Shown one piece after another: positions 20,901 through 28,700 of a stretch of 64,000 bases of DNA. Within the stretch, counting starts at the first letter, position 1; every line of letters begins with the position of its first letter. The notes under the pieces are model-generated. The model had not been told where the DNA came from and did no database searches. It worked only from the letters and a program-made list of their open reading frames with translations. The DNA comes from Aphanothece hegewaldii CCALA 016 (GTDB lineage: Bacteria > Cyanobacteriota > Cyanobacteriia > Cyanobacteriales > Microcystaceae), in the NCBI RefSeq assembly GCF_003007785.1, contig NZ_PXOH01000009.1:62001-126000 (forward strand), read 5' to 3'. The position numbers and the translations under genes were made by a program.

Positions 20901-22551
20901 CCTAACCAGTAATGGAAAAATCGATCGTATAGCTTTACCCTCCCCTGAAATCACAATTTCTGATGATGTTCCTCGTACAGCAATTGAAAGCAAATTAGCC
21001 GAAATTTGGTCAAATCTGCTCAATTTAGAGGTTGGCATTCACGATAATTTTTTTGAATTGGGGGGAGATTCTATCTTAGCCATACAAATCGTAGCACGAG
21101 CCAATCAAGCAGGATTACAGATTACACCCAAACAAATCTTTCAGTATCAAACGATCGCAGAACTTGCTACAATCGCAGGTACATCAAATATTATTCTTTC
21201 AGAACAAGGTTTAGTCACGGGTTTAGTTCCCTTAACACCCATACAGCATTGGTTTTTTGAGCAAAATCTATATAACCCTCATCATTTCAATCAAGCGGTT
21301 TTACTCGAAGTTAAATCCGAACTGAATTTATCTTATCTTCAACAAGCTTTAGAACATCTATTCCTACATCATGATGCTTTACGGTTGCGCTTTGAATATC
21401 AGTCGGGTGAATGGCAACAGGTAAATAGTAACGAAATACCCATACTAGATCTCAATATATCTAATGTAGACGAAATTGAATCGATCGCCAATCAATTACA
21501 GGACTTATCGGGTGACTTAGTACGAGTTGCTTATTTTGGTTCTCGTTTATTGTTTGTCGTTCATCATTTAGTGATTGATGGGATTTCTTGGCGAATATTA
21601 CTCGAAGACTTACAGACAGCATATCAGCAACTAGAACGCGGGGAAACAGTACAATTACCTTCTAAAACCACTTCTTTTAAACAATGGTCAGAATCTTTAC
21701 AAAAATACACTGATTCAGAGACAGAACGAGAATATTGGCATACACTTCTATCTAATCCTGTATATCCTTTACCTGTAGACGAAAGGGGAGAAAATACAAT
21801 TGCTTCGAGTGATACGGTTACGGTTATTCTAGATACTGAACAAACTCAAGCGTTACTGACAGAAGTTCCCCAAGCATACAATACCCAAATTAATGATATT
21901 TTACTGACTGCTTTAGCACTCGCATTCAAGAAATGGACAGGAAATTCTACTTTACTCCTTGACTTAGAAAGTCATGGTAGAGAAAGCATTTTTACAGAAA
22001 TTGATGTCTCGCGTACTGTGGGATGGTTTACATCTATTTTTCCCGTTTATCTGAATGTAGAAGACGAAACCTTAGCAAAAGCGATTTATACCATTAAAGA
22101 ACAACTGCGCCGTATTCCCAATCAGGGGATTGGCTATGGTATATTAAACTATATCAAATCCTCAGATTCTATTCGATCGTCAAATGCTGAGGTGAGTTTT
22201 AACTATTTAGGTCAATTTGATCAGATGTTATCAGCTTCTCCTTACTTTAATCTAGCTCAGGAGTCTACAGGTTTATCTTCTGCTTTACAAAATCAGCGAC
22301 GTTATTTATTAGAAATTAATGGCATGATTCGAGACAAACAACTTTATCTGAATTGGACATATAGTAAAAGAATACACGATCGCACAACTATCGAAAATCT
22401 AGCTCAATATTTTCTCACGAGTTTACAGGATTTAATCGAACATTGCCAATTAGACGCAGGAGGTTATACCCCTTCTGATTTTACTTTAGCTCAACTCGAC
22501 TCCGAACAATTAGACGCAGTGATGATGATGGTAGAATTTGAGGGGGAATAA
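14995..22551 (+). CDS. NRPS, two modules: C-A-PCP-C-A(Val)-PCP-E
   Basis: The N-terminus IYELSPLQQGMLFH marks a C domain of the DCL type, as expected after an upstream epimerase. Domains: C (about 8-430, HHHLLMDGW), A1 (455-955), PCP1 (GGHSLL near 987), LCL-type C2 (1040-1470, HHIIADGW), A2 (1490-2000), PCP2 (GGDSIL near 2024) and E (2075-2490). The E domain has complete motifs: HHLVIDGISW, ESHGRE, RTVGWFT, PNQGIGYG and FNYLGQF. The A1 code reads DTEDIGTIVK, which I cannot assign. The A2 code DAFWLGGTFK is essentially the Val code, so D-Val is predicted. The C-terminal TPSDF tail is a donor communication domain. Two 28-nt palindromic elements (18641, 20576) and one 23-nt element (19834) lie in frame inside this gene. 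Confidence 0.94.
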   Translation: MENIEDIYELSPLQQGMLFHTLYSPESGVYFEQRSCLLQGNLNVTIFQKAWQLVTERHAVLRTGFYWEEVEKSLQVVYKTVELPWIIEDCNSENQEKLEAFLLADRKRGFNLNEAPLMRCALIRVGENAYRFIWSHHHLLMDGWCNGILLKEVLAFYEALLQNKTLTLIPTRPYRDYILWLQEQDLEKAETYWTQCLQGFTEPTKISIKSSKKQEIYQEEKLNLSTSLTTNLQAFAQENRLTLNTIIQGAWAFILSRYGGENDIIFGATVSGRPPTITGVDSIVGLFINTLPVRIKINSDDLVSWLQQLQAQQIEREQYSYSSLIDIQGWSEVPRGIPLFESLVVFENYPISLETILQEWNGILKISDTKGFEQTNYPLTLSVIPSSELSLHISYDIGCFNADTIKQILEHLELILSTIVTNPQSIQDLPSLTPSEEHKLFIEWNNTKQVYSSDKCIHQLFEEQVKKTPDAIAVAFEDKTLTYHQLNQQANQLANYLKNFGVKSDELIGICLKRSLEMIVALLGVLKAGCGYVPLDPNYPKERLDYIIQETQIKVLLTQQDLIQNTYQIPVIFLDQDWKHLSSYSDINLDLSLHSNNLAYIIYTSGSTGKPKGVMIEHRSLVSFTQWAIKHYQLTSNDKILQFATISFDTAAEEIYPCLCSGGTLVLRTDEMLSDLAKFIQKCQDLKLTVLDLPTAYWHQLSGESEKLKLKLPSSVRLIIIGGEKVIQSANNLKNSAQLINTYGPTETTIVATTYTIENNLSEIPIGRAIDNVQTYIVDRNLQLVPIGVAGELLIGGLHLARGYFNRPDLTADKFIPNPFTDSNGERLYKTGDKARYLSDGNIEYLGRLDNQVKIRGFRIELGEIEAILNQHPEIKEAIVLTYDQNLAAYIVTDQALTVSDLRCFLRERLPEYMIPAYFVFLKSFPLTVNGKINRRQLPTPVPSRTDEVTYILPRSPIEEIIAGIWTNILGVETVGVDDNFFELGGHSLLATQVISRLRDAFKLEIPLKDLFNSPTVAGLAQKIEQSQEKEQIAPILPISRQQDLPLSFAQARLWFLAQLEPNNPFYNIAIPIRIQGSLQVDVLEQSFNKILQRHEILRTTFETRDGKPIQVILSEVRFNLDVFESEEPIKELALKEAQHPFNLDQSPLLRIKILRVSETEHILLLTLHHIIADGWSLGILVQELAAFYQGKPLEPLPIQYADFASWQREYLQSTGQDAPWHVSTDYWKEQLHDAPSLLELPSDRPRPAIQSFRGARYKFKLSRQLTDALKTLSQKSGSTLFMVLLATFSTLLHRYTGNSDIVIGSPIANRNRSELEALIGFFVNTLPLRINSAGNPTFEELLQRVRQVTLNAYTYQDLPFERILDYLSIERSLSYSPLFQVMFVLQNTPMEKIEVSGLTWTPLELENSTAKFDLTIILEETAQGLDGVFEYNTDLFEAATIHRMAGCFRTLLSAVVESPELPISELPLLSKAQQKQLLVSRNETQTHYPKDLCIHQVFERQAAKTPDAVAVVYEEQQLTYRELDKKANQLAYILQQQGVTTETLIGLCVERRLDMIVAMLAILKAGGVYVPIDATYPQERINFIVEDTGLELVLTQHEYISLFSGVKCICLDVGIWFPNPSHPTNPNVLISSTPQYDNLAYVMYTSGSTGIPKGVCIPHRGVIRLVKENNYIHFGTDEVFLQAAPTSFDAATFEIWGALLNGAKLVLLPYHQPSLTELGNAILKYQITTLWLTAGLFQLMIDEQLDSLVSIRQLLAGGDVLSRVHVQKFLHRYPNSRMINGYGPTEGTTFTCTADLSVDDDALPIGRPISNTQVYILDSYLQPVPVGVAGELYIGGDGLARGYLNRFDLTAEKFIPNPFSRDVIYHVCTRLYQTGDRVRCLPNGNIEYLGRLDRQVKIRGFRIELGEIEAILNQHPKVKESVVIVQERLIAYVVPSQDLTSSELRGFLSEQLPDYMIPAFFVLLDSLPLTSNGKIDRIALPSPEITISDDVPRTAIESKLAEIWSNLLNLEVGIHDNFFELGGDSILAIQIVARANQAGLQITPKQIFQYQTIAELATIAGTSNIILSEQGLVTGLVPLTPIQHWFFEQNLYNPHHFNQAVLLEVKSELNLSYLQQALEHLFLHHDALRLRFEYQSGEWQQVNSNEIPILDLNISNVDEIESIANQLQDLSGDLVRVAYFGSRLLFVVHHLVIDGISWRILLEDLQTAYQQLERGETVQLPSKTTSFKQWSESLQKYTDSETEREYWHTLLSNPVYPLPVDERGENTIASSDTVTVILDTEQTQALLTEVPQAYNTQINDILLTALALAFKKWTGNSTLLLDLESHGRESIFTEIDVSRTVGWFTSIFPVYLNVEDETLAKAIYTIKEQLRRIPNQGIGYGILNYIKSSDSIRSSNAEVSFNYLGQFDQMLSASPYFNLAQESTGLSSALQNQRRYLLEINGMIRDKQLYLNWTYSKRIHDRTTIENLAQYFLTSLQDLIEHCQLDAGGYTPSDFTLAQLDSEQLDAVMMMVEFEGE
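18641..18668 (+). repeat. 28-nt palindromic element, copy 1
   Basis: Arms close to GTAGAGACG and CGTCTCTAC around a CGCCATGG core; this copy starts GTCAAGACG. In frame in the second C domain of the NRPS at 14995-22551, encoding DAPWHVST just before YWKEQL. Confidence 0.85.
19834..19856 (+). repeat. 23-nt palindromic element (GTAGGG...CAAACCC), copy 1
   Basis: Starts GTAGGGATTTGG and ends TTTCCAAACCC. In frame in the second A domain of the NRPS, encoding VGIWFPNP in the loop before the DNLAYVMYTSGSTG motif. Confidence 0.75.
19879..19905 (+). repeat. Two overlapping short inverted repeats
   Basis: GTACTA-ATCAG-TAGTAC (19879-19895) overlaps GTAC-GCCGCA-GTAC (19892-19905). They occupy the same A-domain loop as the 23-nt element just upstream and encode part of a lengthened linker. 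Confidence 0.6.
20576..20603 (+). repeat. 28-nt palindromic element, copy 2
   Basis: GTAGAGACGTG then ATATAT then CACGTCTGTAC, nearly perfect inverted symmetry. In frame before the A7 motif (RLYQTGD), encoding RDVIYHVCT. Confidence 0.85.
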
Positions 22552-22556
22552 TCTAG

Positions 22557-25500
22557 ATGAGTCAAAAAAATATTGCTGATATCTATCCGCTTTCTCCGCT
22601 ACAACAGGGAATGTTATTTCATAGTCTGTATGCACCTCATGGGGGTGGATATATCATACAAATGAGTTATGAAATTGAAGGAATTTTAGATAAAATAGCT
22701 TTTGAACAAGCTTGGCAACAAGTAATTAACCGACATTCTATCCTACGAACCGCTTTTGTGTGGGAAAAGTTAGAACAACCGTTACAGGTGGTAGGGCGAT
22801 CGGTTAAAGTGAGGATAGAACATTTAGACTGGCGAAATTCTGATTTTGAAGAACAGTTAGAAGAATTCCTACAACAACAGCGTTATACAGGTTTTAATCT
22901 ATCTAAAGCACCTTTAATGCGTTTAACCCTCATCCAAAAAGCGGAAAACGTCTATCAATTTATTTGGTGCTATCATCATCTATTATTGGATGGTTGGTCG
23001 GTTCCTTTACTGATTCAAGAATTTCTCGCATTCTACCAAGGAAAAAGCATCGATTTAGAACCTCGTCCTTATCGAGATTATATCGCTTGGCTACAAAAAC
23101 AATTAGGGAAAGCAGAACGTTTCTGGAAAGAAAATCTTCAAGGTTTTACCGTTCCGACTTTTTTAAACAGCACACATCACACCGAAAGTCAAGAACCTGT
23201 TTACAAAGAGCAACAATATCAGTTTTCACCTAAATTTACCACCGAAATACAAACCTTTGCAAGACTACATCAATTAACCCTTAATACTATAATCCAAGGA
23301 GCATGGGCTTTATTATTAAGTTGTTACAGTGGGGAAGATGATGTATTATTTGGTACAACAGTATCAGGACGACCGACGGATTTAGCGGGTTCTGAGGGGA
23401 TGATTGGGTTATTTATTAATACTTTACCTGTGCGCGTCATAATTCCCCTACAAACTACAGTATTATTTTGGCTAAAACAACTACAAAATCAACAAATCGA
23501 ACGCCAACAATACGAATATAGCTCATTAGTGGATATCCATCGAGTTAGTGATGTTCCTCGAAATTTGCCGTTATTCGAGAGTTTGGTGATTTTTGAAAAC
23601 TATCCCATTGAACCGACGCTATTACAGTCGTTTTTAGAGATTCGCAATATTCAAACTACCGAACAGACGAACTTTCCTTTAACCTTGTATGCGATGGTTA
23701 ATCCACAGCTAACCCTTAGAATGTTATATGAGGATAGTCGTTTCACATCAGATGATATTTGTCGGATGATGGGACATCTAGAAACAATACTTTTCAATAT
23801 CGTTAGGCAACCCGAACAACCTTTATCAGAAATCTCATTACTGACTCCAAATGAACAACAATTTTTAAGAGAATGGAATAATACGCATACTAAGTATCCA
23901 CAAGAACGTTGCTTCCATCAGCTATTTGAACAACAAGTCGAAAAAACACCCGATGCTATTGCTGTTGTTTTTGAACAAGAGACATTAACCTATCGGGAAC
24001 TGAACGAAAAAGCAAATCAACTCGCTCAATACTTACTGAATCTTGGCGTAAAATCAGAAAGTATTATCGGGATATATCTAGAACGTTCACTCTTAATGGT
24101 CATCACACTTTTAGGAATTCTTAAATCTGGTAGTGTGTATGTACCACTCGATCCAACTTATCCCAAAGAACGTATCACATTCATGATAGAAGATTCTGGG
24201 TGTTCTATCCTAATCACTCAAGAGAAATTCCTAACGACTTTACCTCATCATTCAGCAAAAATTATTTGTGTAGATAAAGACTGGGAAATTATTCAACCAG
24301 TAGGGGTTTGGTTTCCAAACCCAATATCTCCAAACTCAATATCTCCAAACCCAAGCGATAAAGAAAATCTAGCTTATATTATTTATACTTCAGGTTCAAC
24401 GGGACAACCGAAAGGTGTGCAAATTTTGCACAAAGCTTTAGTCAATTTTCTCACTTCCATGCAGCAGACTCTACAACTGACTGAAAATGATAGCTTACTC
24501 TCCGTGACGACTTTATCCTTTGATATTGCGGCGTTAGAATTATTTTTACCGCTTATTGTTGGTGCTAAAGTGGTTTTAGTCAGTCGAGAAGTCACAGTTG
24601 ATGGAATACAGTTACAAGAAATCTTGAAGACTGGAATAACCATCATGCAAGCAACCCCCGCAACATGGCGATTATTATTAGAATCAGGATGGATGGGACA
24701 AGATTTAAAAGTGCTTTGCGGTGGAGAAGCGTTAGACTCTAAATTAGCAGAACAATTACTTAAACGGAGTCGAGAAGTCTGGAACCTTTATGGGCCAACA
24801 GAAACAACAATTTGGTCATCCGTGTATCGTTTAAATGACTCCTCGGTTTATTTAGGTTCTCCCATTGCGAATACAGAATTTTATGTCTTAGATAAACACC
24901 TTAAACCAGTACCGATAGGAGTCACTGGAGAATTATACATTGGAGGTGAGGGACTAATGAGAGGTTATCTCAATCGTCCTGATTTAACAGCCCTGAAACT
25001 TGTTCCCCATCCCTTTTTTCAAGGTAAAGACGCGCCATGGCGCGTCTCTACAAGATTATACAAAACGGGTGATTTAGTCAGATATACAGAACAAGGAAAG
25101 CTAGAATATTTAGGAAGAAGCGATTATCAGGTGAAATTAAGAGGTTTTCGGATAGAACTAGCGGAAATTGAAGCGATATTAAACCTATATTCTAAAATTA
25201 AAACTTCTGTAGTAGTAATGCGAGAAGATAATTTAGTCGCTTATCTGGTAGCTTGTGAGGTAACAGTATCAGAGGTTCGTGACTTTCTTGCAGAAAAACT
25301 TCCCCCCTATATGATTCCATCTAGTTTTGTCTTTCTTGATGGACTTCCTTTAACCCCAAATGGTAAGATCGATCGCAAGGCATTACCAACACCAGAGAAA
25401 GTACGTCCAGAAATAGCGGCAACTTATATCATGCCACAAACAGAAATCGAAAGGACGATCGCGCAAATCTGGCAAACGGTCTTACAATTGGAAAAAGTCG

Positions 25501-25760
25501 GGATACATGATAACTTTTTTGAATTAGGTGGACATTCGTTACTCATGGTGAGGGTTCATAGTCTATTAAAAGAACAGTTTGCGACCGAGATGACTTTAGT
25601 CGATCTATTTCGCTATCCTACGATTAGTAGTTTGGCTGAATATTTTCGACAGACGACTCAAGAAACCCCATCAACCGAAACCCAACAGCAACGAGAAGCA
25701 GGTAAACAAAGACTACACCAACGCAGACAGCAACGAGAAATGATGAATCAAAATGGATAA
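22557..25760 (+). CDS. NRPS module C-A(Gly)-PCP
   Basis: A single module. The start IYPLSPLQQGMLFH identifies a DCL-type condensation domain (about 8-430, HHLLLDGW), matching the epimerase at the end of the preceding protein. The A domain (455-960) gives the code DILQLGLIWK, the known Gly code. The PCP has FELGGHSLL near residue 991. After the PCP comes a hydrophilic tail rich in Gln and Arg (GKQRLHQRRQQREMMNQ), the kind of C-terminal linker often seen where an NRPS hands its chain to a PKS; the next gene is a PKS and overlaps this one by 8 bases. The A domain carries a 23-nt palindromic element, a 15-nt tandem duplication and a 28-nt palindromic element, all in frame. Confidence 0.94.
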   Translation: MSQKNIADIYPLSPLQQGMLFHSLYAPHGGGYIIQMSYEIEGILDKIAFEQAWQQVINRHSILRTAFVWEKLEQPLQVVGRSVKVRIEHLDWRNSDFEEQLEEFLQQQRYTGFNLSKAPLMRLTLIQKAENVYQFIWCYHHLLLDGWSVPLLIQEFLAFYQGKSIDLEPRPYRDYIAWLQKQLGKAERFWKENLQGFTVPTFLNSTHHTESQEPVYKEQQYQFSPKFTTEIQTFARLHQLTLNTIIQGAWALLLSCYSGEDDVLFGTTVSGRPTDLAGSEGMIGLFINTLPVRVIIPLQTTVLFWLKQLQNQQIERQQYEYSSLVDIHRVSDVPRNLPLFESLVIFENYPIEPTLLQSFLEIRNIQTTEQTNFPLTLYAMVNPQLTLRMLYEDSRFTSDDICRMMGHLETILFNIVRQPEQPLSEISLLTPNEQQFLREWNNTHTKYPQERCFHQLFEQQVEKTPDAIAVVFEQETLTYRELNEKANQLAQYLLNLGVKSESIIGIYLERSLLMVITLLGILKSGSVYVPLDPTYPKERITFMIEDSGCSILITQEKFLTTLPHHSAKIICVDKDWEIIQPVGVWFPNPISPNSISPNPSDKENLAYIIYTSGSTGQPKGVQILHKALVNFLTSMQQTLQLTENDSLLSVTTLSFDIAALELFLPLIVGAKVVLVSREVTVDGIQLQEILKTGITIMQATPATWRLLLESGWMGQDLKVLCGGEALDSKLAEQLLKRSREVWNLYGPTETTIWSSVYRLNDSSVYLGSPIANTEFYVLDKHLKPVPIGVTGELYIGGEGLMRGYLNRPDLTALKLVPHPFFQGKDAPWRVSTRLYKTGDLVRYTEQGKLEYLGRSDYQVKLRGFRIELAEIEAILNLYSKIKTSVVVMREDNLVAYLVACEVTVSEVRDFLAEKLPPYMIPSSFVFLDGLPLTPNGKIDRKALPTPEKVRPEIAATYIMPQTEIERTIAQIWQTVLQLEKVGIHDNFFELGGHSLLMVRVHSLLKEQFATEMTLVDLFRYPTISSLAEYFRQTTQETPSTETQQQREAGKQRLHQRRQQREMMNQNG
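24300..24322 (+). repeat. 23-nt palindromic element, copy 2
   Basis: Starts GTAGGGGTTTGG and ends TTTCCAAACCC. In frame in the Gly A domain, encoding VGVWFPNP before ENLAYIIYTSGSTG. Confidence 0.78.
24323..24352 (+). repeat. 15-nt tandem duplication
   Basis: Two adjacent 15-nt units beginning AATATCTCCAAAC differ at one base and encode ISPNS-ISPNP directly after the 23-nt element. The second unit ends in the same CCAAACCC as the palindrome arm. Confidence 0.7.
25024..25051 (+). repeat. 28-nt palindromic element, copy 3
   Basis: Starts GTAAAGACGCGCC and ends GGCGCGTCTCTAC, symmetrical apart from two arm mismatches. In frame before RLYKTGD of the Gly A domain, encoding KDAPWRVST. Confidence 0.87.
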
Positions 25761-28700
25761 CTCAGCGATGAAAACGAATGGTTTAGAAATTGCAATTATT
25801 GGGATGGCAGGACGTTTTCCAGGGGCGAAAAATCTTGATGAATTTTGGTACAATCTTCAGCAGGGGATTGAGTCGATTCATGTTTTTAGTGATGAAGAAC
25901 TCAGAAAAAGTGGCGTAGATGAAGCATTAATTAGTCATCCTCAGTATATTAAAGCAGGTGGGTTCTTAGACGGAATAGACTTGTTTGATGCGGCTTTTTT
26001 TGGGTTTAATCCCAGAGAAGCGGAAATTATTGACCCCCAACACCGTTTATTTTTAGAATGTGCATGGGAAGCTTTAGAAAATGCAGGGTATGACTCGGAA
26101 AACACATCGGGTACCGTTGGAGTCTATGCAGGGACTGCGATGAATGGTTATTTGTTTAACCTATATACCAATGCTACGATTAGAAATTCAGTTAACCCCT
26201 ATCAGCTTTTTCTCGCAAGTGATAAAGATTTTCTCACGACTAGAGTATCCTATAAACTGAATTTAGAAGGGCCAAGCGTCGATATTCAAACCGCTTGTTC
26301 AACGTCTTTAGTCGCTGTACATATTGCCTGTCAAAGTTTACTGAGTGGTGAGTGTGATATTGCTTTAGCTGGGGGTGTCGCAGTATCTAGAAACGAGGGA
26401 TATTTATACCAAGAGGGGGGAATTTATTCACCTGATGGCCATTGTCGGGCTTTTGATGCCAAAGCACAAGGAACCGTCGGGGGAAATGGTGTCGGTATTG
26501 TTGTTCTAAAACGGTTAGAAGATGCTCTTGCAGATGGTGATACAATTCAAGCAGTGATTAAAGGTTCTGCTATTAATAACGATGGTTCTCTCAAGGTAAG
26601 TTATACTGCCCCTCGCATTGATAGTCAAGCTAAAGTGATTCGTACTGCACTTGGGATGGCAGAAGTTGAACCCGAAACGATATCTTATATTGAAGCACAT
26701 GGAACAGGAACCGCGTTAGGCGACCCCATCGAAATCGCGGCATTAAGCCAAGTTTTTCGCAAATCTACCCAAAAAACGGAATTGTGTGCCATTGGTTCAG
26801 TAAAAACCAATATCGGACACCTTGATGCAGCAGCAGGAATCGCTAGTTTAATTAAAACGGTTTTAGCGATTAAACATCAACAAATCCCCCCAAGTTTACA
26901 TTTTAGTGAAGCAAACCCCCAGATTAATTTTAAAAATAGTCCGTTTTATGTAAATCATAGCTTGACAAAATGGCATAAAAATGTTATGCGGGCGGGTGTT
27001 AGTTCCTTTGGCATTGGGGGAACGAATGCTCATGTTATTTTAGAAGAAGCACCGAAATTAGAAACAGAGAAGTTACAAGACAAATATCAGCTTTTGGTTC
27101 TTTCAGCGAAAACCCCAACCGCTTTAGAGACAGCAACGACGAATTTAGTTGAACACTTCAAAAAACATCCCGACCTTAATTTAGCAGATGTCGCTTATAC
27201 CCTTTCTCTTGGAAGACGCGCTTTTGAACATCGTCGCATAATTGTCGGACAAAATTTAGAAGAGATAAGAGACGCTTTAGAGACACGTAACCCTGAACGA
27301 GTTTTTACCCAGATATCCAGTCCGCGTTCTGTAGTATTTATGTTCTCTGGTCAGGGTAGTCAGTATCTAAATATGGGTAGGGAATTGTATCAGCATGAAC
27401 CTATTTTTAGAACAACAGTTGATGATTGTTGTGAGAAGTTGAAACCCTTTTTAGAACAAGATTTACGGGACATTATTTATTCTGATTTGGATACCCTACA
27501 AAAAACGTGTTATGCACAAAGCGCGTTATTTGTGATTGAATATGCTTTAGCCCAACTGTGGATGTCTTGGGGTATTTATCCCGAAGCAATGATAGGTCAT
27601 AGTATTGGGGAATATGTCGCTGCTTGTCTAAGTAATGTTTTTTCCCTTGATGATGCGTTAGAACTCGTTGCGTTGCGGGGTAAGTTGATGCAGCAACAAC
27701 CTGTAGGGGAAATGCTTTCGGTAGCTTTATCCGAAGCAGAAATACAACCCTGGTTAAATGATGAGATATCTTTAGCAGCGATAAATTCCCCTTCTGTGTG
27801 TGTCGTTTCTGGAAATCAAAAAGCGATCGCTACTTTATTTGATTCTCTCACAAAAAAAGAGATTTCTTGTCATCGTTTACATACTTCTCATGCGTTCCAT
27901 TCTCCAATGATGGAACCTGTCTTAAAACCGTTTATCGAGAAAATCAAACAGATACAGTTAAATTCACCCAAAATACCCATCATTTCTAATGTTACTGGAA
28001 CTTGGTTAACGGGAACCGAAGCGACGAACCCTGAATATTGGGGGAAACATCTCCTTTCTACGGTAAGATTTGCCGATGGAATTGTTGAATTAACCCAAGA
28101 ACCCCAACGCATTTTTTTAGAAATCGGGCCAGGGAATACGTTAGGTATTTTGTCTAAACAGCCGATTTTTTCGTCTCTGCGTCATCCTAAACAAGAATCC
28201 TCAGATATTGCGTTTATTTTGCATACTTTAGGGAAACTTTGGGGTAATGGAGTTAAAGTTAATTGGAAAAATTTCTATACAAATGAACATCCTTATCGTA
28301 TTCCTTTACCTACCTATCCCTTTGAAAGACAGCGTTATTGGATAGAACCCCAAAACGAACCGATTTCGCCAGATTTAACGAATTGGTGTTACATTCCATC
28401 ATGGGAACGTGATTTATTACCCGAAGCAGTAGAAAAAGAAAAAATACAGAAAGCTTGCTGGTTAATTTTTCTAGATTCTTTAGGAGTTGGGGCTAAAATT
28501 GCCCGACAATTAACATTATTAGGTCAGGATGTAATTACAGTAGCCATCGGTGAATCTTTTACAGAACTAGATTACCGCGCTTTTGCCATTCATCCCAATC
28601 AAAAAGAGGATTACTTTGCTTTACTAGAAGATTTAAGCTGGAGAGAATTTAAACCCAATTATATCCTGCATGGTTGGGGAATGACGGAGGAACAGACTTC

